Positions 15,189 through 24,418 of a stretch of 33,820 nucleotides of DNA are shown here, one piece after another. The notes beneath the pieces were generated by a model that was not told the origin of the DNA, ran no database searches, and worked only from the letters and a program-made list of their open reading frames with translations. Position 1 is the stretch's first letter; each line of letters starts with the position of its first letter. The stretch is taken from contig JAJFKO010000005.1 in NCBI GenBank assembly GCA_021773175.1, positions 1 through 33,820 on the forward strand, written 5' to 3'. Source of the DNA: Gammaproteobacteria bacterium. GTDB taxonomy: Bacteria > Pseudomonadota > Gammaproteobacteria > JAJFKO01. Made by a program: the position numbers and the translations under genes.

Positions 15189-15641
15189 TTATTTAAAATG
15201 AAAAGGACAAAGCTTCGCATTATACGGGGAAGATACTGTTCCAGTTCCACACTCCCAACTATCATCACTCTGACGCCAATGTCCGTGTTTCGAATCTACT
15301 TTATATTTAGTACCACTAACAATAACAAGAGCGTCTACATTAGGCTCTAAGAAATAAATAGCTCCGTAATTGTTGTTTGCTATTAGATTGACTATATTAA
15401 AATGCAGCTGCATTGTGCCCGTTAACTTTGTCTCACCTGCATACTGCAAATAGAATCCACTCATTGCTGATGGTGATGTTTTAATAATCTTACAGTTGTT
15501 ATCTTCTCCAGAAGATGGAGCGCAGTGTATAGTAATCGTTTGCGGCCAATAAATATCAAGTTGCTCAGCATAAGCTTTTGCTGTTAACAATGCTATCGGT
15601 AAAGATACTAGTAAACAGACTTTCAAGAGTTTATTAAACAT
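15189..15641 (-). CDS. Small secreted protein with four mature cysteines, 150 aa
   Basis: 150 residues with a clear Sec signal peptide: MFNKLLK, a hydrophobic core to about residue 20, and an AKAYA cleavage site before EQLDIYW. The mature domain of about 125 residues carries Cys40, Cys50, Cys131 and Cys145, which could form two disulphides in the periplasm or outside the cell. It is rich in beta-forming residues and ends CPFHFK. I do not recognise a family. The gene lies alone between the 715-aa gene and the giant gene on the same strand, with spacers of about 350 and 310 bp, so it probably has its own promoter. A frame extending beyond its stop in another register is discussed under the 15050-15268 spacer. 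Confidence 0.65.
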   Translation of the reverse strand: MFNKLLKVCLLVSLPIALLTAKAYAEQLDIYWPQTITIHCAPSSGEDNNCKIIKTSPSAMSGFYLQYAGETKLTGTMQLHFNIVNLIANNNYGAIYFLEPNVDALVIVSGTKYKVDSKHGHWRQSDDSWECGTGTVSSPYNAKLCPFHFK

Positions 15642-15951
15642 GAGCTATATCTCTCCCGTATTACTTATGTCACGACCTGATGCAAATTAATATCATCAGA
15701 AACTGCTCAGAATTGTAGGCTGCTTACAATCGAATATCAATTAACAAACAAATAAAAACACAGCCTATTGTATTCAAAGATTTTTTTACGATGAGAACGG
15801 TGATTTAGCATAAGTCCTAGTCCCATGAAGAAGAAATTTTATACCTATTAAGAGCTACGGCTGATGAGAGCTCATGATAACAATGCCGCGTTTATTAAGA
15901 CAGTATTACAAGTGCATGGTTATTTTAAAGCTATCAGTCGCTGGGTTTTTA
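15642..15951. other. Spacer between the giant gene and the small secreted gene
   Basis: This 310-bp interval has no intact gene. Its part nearest the giant gene (15852-15944, plus strand) is a decayed GrpB C-terminus, described separately. The rest (15642-15850) is AT-rich and shows nothing I can support apart from the expected minus-strand promoter of the secreted protein. No strong terminator follows the giant gene. Confidence 0.5.
15852..15944 (+). pseudogene. Fossil C-terminus of a GrpB-domain gene
   Basis: A plus-strand frame reads ELRLMRAHDNNAAFIKTVLQVHGYFKAISR, closely matching the end of the intact tandem-GrpB protein (QKAAFIESVLQAHGYFNPIAR). About 43 of 57 bases agree over 15885-15941 against 12579-12635. 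The frame is closed upstream by a stop at 15849-15851 and no start or GrpB core motif (GSTA...KPIID) is found before it. It is the tail of a lost paralogue or of an ortholog broken by rearrangement. It is on the opposite strand to the giant gene, whose stop abuts it. Confidence 0.7.
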
Positions 15952-18900
15952 TTACATTTTCTTCCGTAACGATTCAGCTTTACGCAGATTAAGAGCTATA
16001 GATAAACCCTCCGAAACTAATATTTTCCCATTGAACGGATTTGCTGGCTCTGATGTTGGCCCTGTGCTTTTTACTCGCAAAACGGTGTCTGTGTTTTCAT
16101 CTACAGGCAAAGGAAAAAATAAAAATGAATAACGTTTTCGAGCTATCTCTGTAGGGCCTTTCTGCCTTTTGGATTTATTACTATCAACCATTTGTTCATC
16201 TACTCGCTCACCAGCAGGTTGAACTATTTGTAATACCGCATTACTTAATTTATCTTTATGTTCATCTCCTGGCGACCGCTTAATCCAAAAACGTCTTTCG
16301 CGAGGTATTCCATTTTTGCTATCAATAACAAGAAAATGACAACCGTGCTCTTTAGGCTTTTGCGTAATGATGGTTAATTTATCTGAGCCGTCCTCGTTTT
16401 GTGCTGTCAAATAAAAGCAATCATCAACATGGTTGGTCTTAACGGAAACGTTAGGATGTTTTTTCTTAAATTTAGCTAAATAATAATTTTCCAGATGTTC
16501 ATAAGCTTCTCCATGTAGTGCTGCACTTAGCCCTTGTATATTACTTTCTTCTGACGCGCTCGAGCATACTATATCCAGTGTCTCACGCACATAAAACTTA
16601 ACACCTAATGATTTTGCTAATTGTACTCGTTTCTCTGGACTCAAATCAGCTGGTATTTTTAACCAACGCATCGGTAAAGGAAGTCTAGCTTGGAATTCAG
16701 CTTGCAATTCTTGTGTTTCGGCAATAGCCAGATTGTTAACGAGATAACTGGCATCATCCTCTGCTTGTAATTGTAATCCAACCGCAGCATCGGTAGTAAT
16801 AACGGTAGGATGTGCAAATATAAAAGCAAAGAGATCAGATTGGTGCACTGATAAACACCTAACAACGTCTGCTGGCGGGATGAAATTAGGATGTCTACGT
16901 AATAACGTCAGCAATTTCACATAATCGCTAGATAATATTTCAACAACGCGTCCTGGATTAGGCGGGAAATTAGGATGTCTAAGTACTAAGGTAAATAGGT
17001 TCGACAAATCATCCTGTAAGATCTCGACGATTCTTGCTTTATCAGGAGCAAAGCTAGGATGTCTTAGTAATAGTTTAACCAAGTTCGTATGATCATTTTT
17101 TAAGAGCTCGATCACTCTTGCTTTATCAGGAGCAAAATCAGGATGTTCTAATAATAATTTAACTAAATTAGCTTGATCATCTTTTAAAATTTCAACAACT
17201 CTTGCTTTATCAGGAGCAAAATCACGATGTTTTAATAATAACTCAACTAATTTGGCATGATCACGCGCCAATATTTCGATAACACGCTCTTTATTCTTGT
17301 CCGTACCAGGAAAACTAGGATGCTTTAAGATGAGTTCAAGCAAGTTGACTAAATCATTCTCTAATCCTAATATTTCAATAACCTGCCTTTTATCAGGAGC
17401 AAAATCACGATGTTTTAATAATAATTCAAGCAATTTGGCATGGTCACGCGCCAATATTTCAATAACACGATTTTTATTATTGTCCGTGCCAGGAAAACTA
17501 GGATGCTTTAAGACGAGTTCAAGCAAGTTGACTAAATCATTCTCTAATCCTAATATTTCAATAACCTGCCTTTTATCAGGAGCAAAATCAGGATTTGCGA
17601 ATAATAATTCAACTAATTTGTTGCAGTCACCGGAAAGTATATTGATAATCCAGCGTCGACAATAAGCATCAGTAACAAAGTCTTTATGCTTAAATACTAA
17701 TTTAAATAAATTAGATGGATCATCTTCTAATATTTTGATAATACGTCTTTTATTCGGAAGATAGTCTGGTTTCCTTAATAGTAGTGTAAGCAACTTAGCA
17801 TGATTTACTGCTAACAACTCAATAACTCTTGCTCTATCCAAAATATCAGGATGTTTAAGCACAAACTCAACCATACTATTGAGATTTGATGATAGGACGT
17901 TCAGTGTTTTTTCTGGAGTAGTGAAATTTGGATTTGCAAATAAAAATTCTAATAAATACTTATTATTTGCAGATAATAACTCAAGAGTTTTTGCTTTATT
18001 ATCAAGGAGATTAGGCAGCACCTTCAATAGTTCAAATAATGCCTTTAAATTATCAGCTAACTTTTGATATAGGACTAGCTCAGAGCACATCATAGATTCT
18101 TCCAAAAAAGAAAATTCAGAGCGTAACATCTGATTCTTAGTCACCAAAAAATCATGTAATTTTTTTAATACAGGCTCTTTTGTTGATGGCATATACTCAG
18201 ATGTATATATAGTATAATCATCACTATTTGAAACAGAATATGTAGAACGACGTCCAACTAATATGTCATCCACATACAATCCAGGAGCCTGTCCCCTCTT
18301 AATAGAAACGTTTGCTAATACAGCATTTAGTGTATTGAATATCGAGAAATTTGTCGCCATTCTACTCTTTGCAAGTAGGATAGCTAATAGAGCCGCTCTG
18401 GAACCCAGTCGAAAGCGTAAGCAGCCTGGGTCGACAAGCTTTGATCGTGAACCTTTACTAGGTTGCAGCGAAGTATTCATATCTAGCACAGAACATAATT
18501 GTTCTAAAGAGCTACTAGTATAATGGTGTAAATTATCCGGAGCCCTCTGAGCAATAGGTATGAAAATAGTGCGCGCTATTCCCATACAATCTGCTAACTG
18601 TTCTAATATTTCTTTAGAGCTTACAGTCAGTTCGTTACTGTAATATATAGTATTGCCGTCACGATATACTTTACCAACTGTAATTTTGGTTGACTCATCA
18701 TCTCCTTCTTGCAAACATATTGGAAGTTTACATTGTACCAGCTTGATTCCAGAAAGTTTTCGAGTTAGTGCCTCATAATATATTTTTGCATCCGATGCCG
18801 AATAGTGTTTAATAGAATATGTTAATACTGCCAAATGTGGCCGAGTTAAAATACCCGCCTGACTTGCAGTTTGAGAGGCTTCCTGCTCAAAAACAATTTT

Positions 18901-21900
18901 CTTAGAGGCTTTATAAATACCTAATGCTTGTGCAAGTCTTACATAATCAGCATCTTCCATTCCTTCTGGGCGAAATAAAAACTTAACACAACTGTAAGCA
19001 TCGCCTTTCTCTTGTTCGGCATTATCCATATAACGTAATCGACTTAGTGGATATAAATTACCATCTTGAGCAGGCAACACAATATTTTGCCATTCACCTT
19101 GCAAAGATAAGCTTTCATTTTTTAATAAAGCAGTTAATACAGCTTTATATTTATTTAGCATAACTTTTAGAGCAACAGAATTAGTGGCGACTCTAGTCGC
19201 TTCAGCTTGTTCTGCTTGGGCGCTATCTGGGCCTATACTCATACTATTTAAATGCAGTAGTAATATTAATGCATCAGATGGTTCGAGTATTGTGCGAGCG
19301 TAAGTTTCAAGATGCTGAGGTAGCTTAGACTTTATGATTGGCAATCCTTGCATAATATCAACAGGAACGACGCCAGCTTGGTACATATCACTTAGCTTCA
19401 TTCTACTGCCATCTGTATTTAGGAACAGTGCGTAGTTTTTTATTACATAGGCTATAAAAACAGGTATAGAAGGACCTTGCTTATTACGATTACGTAAAAA
19501 TATTTCTAATTGTTCAGGAAAGTATTCCATAAACAAATGAATGTAAGGAAGTATTCTATGCTGCGTGTTATCACGAAAACTTGTTGGCAATGCAAGATTA
19601 AAAGCTGTTCCAATTGTTCCTGTTAAAACATCTCGCTGCGCAGCTGATTGAACCTGTACATAAGATAGGCCTGCCAACACACCTAATTTCAGGAATAAAG
19701 CTTTCAAAGCATCTCTATTTTCATTATTACTAGTTAAATAATCTTCAGAAACAACATGGCGAGATGGCATCTTTTCCCCGGCTTCTGCACATAAATCAAT
19801 TGCTGGTTGATAACTAGAATGTAGATACATATATTTACTATCTTTTGGTGCACTAACTTGTCCCTCAGCATTAACAATCGGTAATCTCTCTTTAATACAT
19901 GGTGAATTCTCAGCGGTAACATGAGCAAGAGATGTTGCTAAAAACCTTGTTATTGACATCACTGCAGCAGCAGGCAGCTCACGATTTACATTTTCAATAA
20001 CGGCTTTTTTAATGAATTCCGGTTGAGTGTGTACTTTGACTTCAAGCGTTTTCGTTAGAAACGCTATAACATCACTTGTAAGCCCATCTCGAGATAAGTG
20101 TTTAAGATTTTGACTAAGAACCGCTGGCACTTCACTCTTAAATGTTGGCATTAGATATATTTCATTTGGACTCATCCATATTCCATCAACCAACAAGAAC
20201 TTTTTGCTGCGCAAAGCAATTTTTTGTTTATCTGTCATATCTCCAGAACACTGCGCCAAAAATGTTAATATTTCCGCTGTTGAGGGTGCGCCTACTTTAG
20301 CTTGAGCAATTTTATCAATATTCTCAATGAGCACATCCAGATCAAAATCTTTAACTTCTGATGTGAGCGCCCTTAAACGTTCAGGATGTTCTAGCGTTGG
20401 ATCAACTATATGAAATTGCTTAGCAGCAACAGGAAATTTTTGGAAAAAACCAAGATCGTCAAAATAGATAGTATTTTCTTTGCGTGAGGATACATTTGTT
20501 TCTTTATCGACACACTTCTCTTTAAGGGCTATTTCACCGCCACCTAATCTTGGTATCCAAGCAATATCTGTACAAGTAGCAATAAAGTTCTCTTTAAATG
20601 CTATCTTAGGTCTTTCACACAATAGCACTGAGTCAGGAGTTTTAGGTAAAAGTGCTAATATCTGCAATCTATATTCAGGCTTACTTAACAGCTCCTGTAT
20701 CATTTGGAATAAGTGCTGATTTAAGTGCTGAAAAATATGTTCATTCCAGACATTATCTTCTAAAAAGTTTGTTCTTTGCGTATTTAATATAAAATCAGCA
20801 TTGATATCAAATGGCAAGCCAAATGTTTTCGACGTTGGTAATGTTGCAAAAACCTTACCAACATGCGCGGCATCAATTCGACCTTCATTAATAGGTATTG
20901 AAAGGTGAACTGCGGTTTTCTTTTTCTTTTCAGCTTTAAAACGAGGTGGTACTACAGTTGAAGGTAGTCCCTTCAGTCTCTCCTTTAATTCATCAGGAAT
21001 GTCAATTTCAGCAACAAAGCGTAACCAATCTTGTTTTGTTGATGTAATTTCTGTTGATTTGGATTTTGACGAATGTGTTGGAGCACTGCTAGTTTCAGTT
21101 TTCACCAGTACACTAGGTGTCGCTATACCTTGCCTTGCTCTATCAACTTTTGAGTTACCTTCACTAGTAAAGGTAACCTTCTTATCATTTTCACCGTCTT
21201 GATTAACTATAGAAATCTCAAATTCTTCTAAGCCGACGGGTAACACAAAATCCGGGGCTTGCATTAGTTTTTTCAACCCTTCCCTAATTTTCATTAAGGG
21301 AGCATCTTGTTCCGCAACATCCTGACCCTTTGCTCTTATCTTAAAACCAAAATAAGTAAGCTTCTCATCTATTTGCTGAGGTATAATTTGCCGAATTTTT
21401 CTTGTCAGGTAAAACGGTACAAACAACCAAGGAATCGTCACTCTATTAGCTGCGTTTCTTTTTAATTTTGGGTCATCCTTTTGAAAGTATGATCGATGTG
21501 GACCAGAGGCAATTTCTAGACGACAAGCGAAACTAAGTAATGATTTCATGCCAATATCTTTGTAACCAATAGTTTCTTCTTCTTGTCCTTTGGTCGCAGC
21601 ACTTAATTCTTCATTACATGCATCGCAGATCTTTTCCAGGTCTTTATAGTCTATTTGACGCCCATTATTAATAATCAGCAGCTTATCGCCATCTAAACGT
21701 ATTTGCAGCTTCGTTGCTTTAGCATCCCGAGCATTTTGAATATATTCATAAATAAATTGTTTTGCAGTAAATTTATGATTAACCATTGTGTTGAGCATAT
21801 TAATCATTGAACGATCGAATGCTGCATGCATAACAACATTCTTTTCTTCTGATAAACGTTGGATTTCCTCGCTAACTACGCTGTTTACTTTATGCCGCGC

Positions 21901-21969
21901 TGCTGCTGCTGCTTCTTTTTTAGCTTGTCTTTTTCTTATTGCTGCTCTATGTTGTGCTCTTGTAGGCAT
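15952..21969 (-). CDS. Giant sacsin-like GHKL ATPase with helical-repeat array, about 2005 aa
   Basis: A single uninterrupted frame. Numbering here is from the upstream ATG at 21981. Residues 8-32 are very basic (RAQHRAAIRKRQAKKEA). Residues about 55-165 form an HSP90/MORC/sacsin-type ATPase: EYIQNARDAKAT with Glu79, Asn83 and Asp86 (N box), LLIINNGRQID (G1 region) and TIGYKDIGMKS (G2 lid). Middle segments (INADFILNTQRTNF near 393-406; paired LP...DG...P...Y segments further on) recall sacsin-like bacterial proteins. Residues about 1309-1731 are roughly fifteen 27-32-residue repeats. A C-terminal mixed alpha/beta domain follows (about 1800-1930, GEAYEHLENYYLAKF...). ATG 21969 is preferred over 21981 because GGAG lies six bases upstream of it. 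No signal peptide or TM. It could be an effector, a chaperone-like factor or a defence ATPase; the sequence does not decide. Confidence 0.8.
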   Translation of the reverse strand: MPTRAQHRAAIRKRQAKKEAAAAARHKVNSVVSEEIQRLSEEKNVVMHAAFDRSMINMLNTMVNHKFTAKQFIYEYIQNARDAKATKLQIRLDGDKLLIINNGRQIDYKDLEKICDACNEELSAATKGQEEETIGYKDIGMKSLLSFACRLEIASGPHRSYFQKDDPKLKRNAANRVTIPWLFVPFYLTRKIRQIIPQQIDEKLTYFGFKIRAKGQDVAEQDAPLMKIREGLKKLMQAPDFVLPVGLEEFEISIVNQDGENDKKVTFTSEGNSKVDRARQGIATPSVLVKTETSSAPTHSSKSKSTEITSTKQDWLRFVAEIDIPDELKERLKGLPSTVVPPRFKAEKKKKTAVHLSIPINEGRIDAAHVGKVFATLPTSKTFGLPFDINADFILNTQRTNFLEDNVWNEHIFQHLNQHLFQMIQELLSKPEYRLQILALLPKTPDSVLLCERPKIAFKENFIATCTDIAWIPRLGGGEIALKEKCVDKETNVSSRKENTIYFDDLGFFQKFPVAAKQFHIVDPTLEHPERLRALTSEVKDFDLDVLIENIDKIAQAKVGAPSTAEILTFLAQCSGDMTDKQKIALRSKKFLLVDGIWMSPNEIYLMPTFKSEVPAVLSQNLKHLSRDGLTSDVIAFLTKTLEVKVHTQPEFIKKAVIENVNRELPAAAVMSITRFLATSLAHVTAENSPCIKERLPIVNAEGQVSAPKDSKYMYLHSSYQPAIDLCAEAGEKMPSRHVVSEDYLTSNNENRDALKALFLKLGVLAGLSYVQVQSAAQRDVLTGTIGTAFNLALPTSFRDNTQHRILPYIHLFMEYFPEQLEIFLRNRNKQGPSIPVFIAYVIKNYALFLNTDGSRMKLSDMYQAGVVPVDIMQGLPIIKSKLPQHLETYARTILEPSDALILLLHLNSMSIGPDSAQAEQAEATRVATNSVALKVMLNKYKAVLTALLKNESLSLQGEWQNIVLPAQDGNLYPLSRLRYMDNAEQEKGDAYSCVKFLFRPEGMEDADYVRLAQALGIYKASKKIVFEQEASQTASQAGILTRPHLAVLTYSIKHYSASDAKIYYEALTRKLSGIKLVQCKLPICLQEGDDESTKITVGKVYRDGNTIYYSNELTVSSKEILEQLADCMGIARTIFIPIAQRAPDNLHHYTSSSLEQLCSVLDMNTSLQPSKGSRSKLVDPGCLRFRLGSRAALLAILLAKSRMATNFSIFNTLNAVLANVSIKRGQAPGLYVDDILVGRRSTYSVSNSDDYTIYTSEYMPSTKEPVLKKLHDFLVTKNQMLRSEFSFLEESMMCSELVLYQKLADNLKALFELLKVLPNLLDNKAKTLELLSANNKYLLEFLFANPNFTTPEKTLNVLSSNLNSMVEFVLKHPDILDRARVIELLAVNHAKLLTLLLRKPDYLPNKRRIIKILEDDPSNLFKLVFKHKDFVTDAYCRRWIINILSGDCNKLVELLFANPDFAPDKRQVIEILGLENDLVNLLELVLKHPSFPGTDNNKNRVIEILARDHAKLLELLLKHRDFAPDKRQVIEILGLENDLVNLLELILKHPSFPGTDKNKERVIEILARDHAKLVELLLKHRDFAPDKARVVEILKDDQANLVKLLLEHPDFAPDKARVIELLKNDHTNLVKLLLRHPSFAPDKARIVEILQDDLSNLFTLVLRHPNFPPNPGRVVEILSSDYVKLLTLLRRHPNFIPPADVVRCLSVHQSDLFAFIFAHPTVITTDAAVGLQLQAEDDASYLVNNLAIAETQELQAEFQARLPLPMRWLKIPADLSPEKRVQLAKSLGVKFYVRETLDIVCSSASEESNIQGLSAALHGEAYEHLENYYLAKFKKKHPNVSVKTNHVDDCFYLTAQNEDGSDKLTIITQKPKEHGCHFLVIDSKNGIPRERRFWIKRSPGDEHKDKLSNAVLQIVQPAGERVDEQMVDSNKSKRQKGPTEIARKRYSFLFFPLPVDENTDTVLRVKSTGPTSEPANPFNGKILVSEGLSIALNLRKAESLRKKM
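16790..18058 (-). repeat. About fifteen coding repeats of 27-32 residues in the giant protein
   Basis: Consecutive units follow the pattern xxxLLxLLLxHPDFAPDKxRVIEILxxD, for example DHAKLVELLLKHRDFAPDK, DQANLVKLLLEHPDFAPDK and DHTNLVKLLLRHPSFAPDK. Each unit looks like two short helices joined by the HPxFAPDK turn, as in other alpha-solenoid repeats. Central units are nearly identical, while outer ones have diverged. The repeat is a coding feature, not a CRISPR array. Confidence 0.85.
17216..17590 (-). repeat. 183-bp tandem duplication within the repeat array
   Basis: Bases 17216-17407 recur at 17399-17590, an offset of 183 bp (61 codons, two protein repeats). The second part (17299-17407 against 17482-17590) differs at only two of 109 bases, and the first part at about eight of 83. 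The duplication keeps the reading frame and is recent relative to the other repeats. Confidence 0.9.
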
Positions 21970-22216
21970 ATTTTTCTCCATCTAAATCCAGAATAGTTTC
22001 GCATTTTCAAAATGAGGGTGAAGCACACATTGGTGTGTAGCAAAACAATATTGGCCGCATTTTACCCACAAAGCAGTCAGCGGTCAATAATATGCGTTGA
22101 CGTGAATAAGAAGCTCTCAGACAGGCTAAGGATTGTACAGCGGAGAGGGTTGTTCAGATAGTTTACAGTTATAAACGGTGTTACTGATGATTAAATCTAA
22201 TTTATTGTTACTTGGA
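21970..22216. other. Spacer upstream of the giant gene
   Basis: About 247 bp between two minus-strand genes. Near the giant gene is the imperfect dyad cattttcaaaatg (22001-22013 area), and a little further out a weak hairpin CACAC-attg-GTGTG. No small gene is supported and no strong terminator follows the FUSC gene. The promoter for the giant gene must be here, but no clear consensus boxes stand out. Confidence 0.35.
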
Positions 22217-24403
22217 TTATTTCAATTGTTCAGCAATTTGTTGGAAAGCCTCTAAAACGGTAATAAGGTTAGAAACTTCCGATGCTTTCAAACGCTTCTT
22301 GAATGGTGATGGACGTGGTTTTCGTAAATCTTGATTAATACCTTGAAGAGTAATCTCAGCATTGGCTTTTGTTCTTAGCGGCAAATGTTGTTGATAGTTC
22401 TCCCTGCCTTGCATCAAGATGTTTTCAATTTGCCTATATCTCTCAGTCAAGTCGATACCATACAATTTCGCTAATAAATTGGCTCGATGGTAGTCAACAT
22501 TCTGTAAATCATAAAATGCCAGGGCAATATTATGTTGTTTAGTTATGATCTTTTGGTAGCGCACAACAAATTTATGTTGTTGTCGATGTCGATTTTTGAT
22601 GATTGCAAACAACTCATCACTCTTATTTAGCATTTTGTGAATGTCAGCACAGACATCCTGTTCAACCTCTACACTTGCTTGCTCTATTTGCCGTAAGTGA
22701 GGAAATGTTTCTACAAAATATTCAAATAGTGTCGCTGTATGACGCGCTAAGATTTTCTTTGGATGTGCTGGCCAGATAAAATAACTAACGACCTGGGTTG
22801 CAATGATTGCCAGAAAAATGCCAGATAAACGCTGGAGTGCTGGTGCAATACTTAATGGCGGAGCAATCCCTCCCGCTAAGGTCATCGCAATAGCGATATT
22901 AGCTTGTATTCCAATATATGCATATTTACCACCAGCATGAGCCAGATATGAAAAGCAAAGTGTTGCTAAGAAGAAAATAAAGATAAAGTCCGTTGTTGTA
23001 TAGGGAATAAAATGCAAGCTTAATAAGCCAACACCACCACCAAGACAACACCCTACTGCTCGTCCTAAACCTTGGTTTTGTGATGAGTAAAGATCAAATT
23101 TTGTCATCATAACAAAACTACTAATAATCCCTTGTAATCCCCCCGGCCATTGTACAAACATCCATAAAATAATTGTCAGAACAACACTTAAACCTGCTTT
23201 AATACATTGCTTGATATAATCAGGGTCATGACTGAAAGTAAAAATCTTTACCTTTTTAATCGGTTTCAATTCAACATTTTTTACTTTTGAATAAATTTGT
23301 TCTGCCAAGTGCTGTTGTACTTTTAATGTTTTAACGATTTTACCAAGCCGGTTTAAATAAACATAAAAATAAGGTACTTGTTCTATAGGATACTGAGCTA
23401 AAGCTCCAGTATTACGCAAACATGCAAAACGTTGTTTAAGCTGCTGGTATTCTTGAATAACAGGCTCAATAATGTTTTTTCCTATCTTTTTATTATCTAT
23501 ATCCTTATGTAAAGCATCGAAATACGCTAATAATGTTTGTTCAAATAGGTTCAAGTTCAGCTCAGCATTGTTAAGAAGTTCAAAAGCATTATCTTGGTAA
23601 TGCTGTTGTAAACCAGAAAAAATATCTAACAGCGCTACTTGCTGCTCTATAAACTGCCTATTGAGCTGTTGTTGAATGAGTGAGACGCCAATATCTTGTT
23701 TGTAGAATGTTTCAGTAAGTTGAATTTTAGCTAACTGGCTACGCAACGCCTTTATAGAATGTTGAACAGCATTAGGTTGTTCTATTTTATTGTGATAGAG
23801 CATAAAAAGATTGTCTAATGATGTCTGATTTAAAGCTGTCAATTGCATTCTATGTCTTGTCATAGTGGTTTTTGCATGCATAGGAAAAATAAAAACCACT
23901 GCGAGCATCCCAACAATAACACCCGTAATAATTTCAAGAGAACGCCAAACAGCAGCATAATATGGAGCCTCTGGGCTCACTAAAAAAACAGCCGTTACCA
24001 TAAATGCGGTCAGAACACATAAAAAGAATACGTAGTAATATTTTGAGTTAAAACCAAAATATAAGCCGATAAAGACTAATAGAAATGTTGCGCATAGATA
24101 TAAAAAGAAACTATGAATAGTCAGAGGAATAATTAATAAGCCAATCCCTACCCCAAGTAAAGTTCCGATTATACGCAAAAAGCTTTTCTTGATTGTGGCG
24201 CCAACATAGGGACTCATGATCATCAGAACGGTAATCACGGCCCAATAAGGCTTGTCTAAATGCAAATAAAAACCAACTAGAGCAGCAGAAACCATTGCAA
24301 TTGAGGTACGTAGTGCAAATTTATCTGCAATTGTGAGGTGGATTTTTCTTGAAAGTTTGCGTGTTAAAGCAATATCCATATTACTCTTAGTCATATATGT
24401 CAT
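22217..24403 (-). CDS. FUSC-family (AaeB/YccS-like) inner-membrane exporter
   Basis: 728 residues with the two-halved layout of the FUSC family. A first hydrophobic block at about 28-180 includes KPYWAVITVLMIMSPYVGATIKK with the following LGVGIGLLIIP. A long soluble helical region follows (about 185-400), and a second hydrophobic block (about 405-560) includes WPGGLQGIISSFVMM and GRAVGCCLGGGVGLL. A cytoplasmic tail ends the protein. AaeB of this family exports aromatic carboxylic acids with a membrane-fusion partner. No partner is adjacent here; the aaeX/aaeA pair is 7 kb away. It begins 15 bp after the MFS gene upstream, so it is probably the last gene of a five-gene minus-strand transcript. 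Substrate unknown. Confidence 0.88.
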   Translation of the reverse strand: MTYMTKSNMDIALTRKLSRKIHLTIADKFALRTSIAMVSAALVGFYLHLDKPYWAVITVLMIMSPYVGATIKKSFLRIIGTLLGVGIGLLIIPLTIHSFFLYLCATFLLVFIGLYFGFNSKYYYVFFLCVLTAFMVTAVFLVSPEAPYYAAVWRSLEIITGVIVGMLAVVFIFPMHAKTTMTRHRMQLTALNQTSLDNLFMLYHNKIEQPNAVQHSIKALRSQLAKIQLTETFYKQDIGVSLIQQQLNRQFIEQQVALLDIFSGLQQHYQDNAFELLNNAELNLNLFEQTLLAYFDALHKDIDNKKIGKNIIEPVIQEYQQLKQRFACLRNTGALAQYPIEQVPYFYVYLNRLGKIVKTLKVQQHLAEQIYSKVKNVELKPIKKVKIFTFSHDPDYIKQCIKAGLSVVLTIILWMFVQWPGGLQGIISSFVMMTKFDLYSSQNQGLGRAVGCCLGGGVGLLSLHFIPYTTTDFIFIFFLATLCFSYLAHAGGKYAYIGIQANIAIAMTLAGGIAPPLSIAPALQRLSGIFLAIIATQVVSYFIWPAHPKKILARHTATLFEYFVETFPHLRQIEQASVEVEQDVCADIHKMLNKSDELFAIIKNRHRQQHKFVVRYQKIITKQHNIALAFYDLQNVDYHRANLLAKLYGIDLTERYRQIENILMQGRENYQQHLPLRTKANAEITLQGINQDLRKPRPSPFKKRLKASEVSNLITVLEAFQQIAEQLK

Positions 24404-24418
24404 TATTATTAGTTTGGA

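Noticed and set aside
17297-17665. Plus-strand 122-codon frame opposite the giant gene
   Set aside because: It is a shadow of the duplicated repeat units; its apparent internal repeat is explained by the 183-bp duplication on the other strand.
16790-18058. Possible CRISPR array from periodic similar units
   Set aside because: Units are 81-96 bp, coding, without constant short repeats or unique spacers, and keep one reading frame.
21999-22015. Dyad cattttcaaaatg as a second copy of the 7220-7235 operator
   Set aside because: The flanks are similar, but the centre differs by one base pair in spacing, so the two are unlikely to be one protein's sites.
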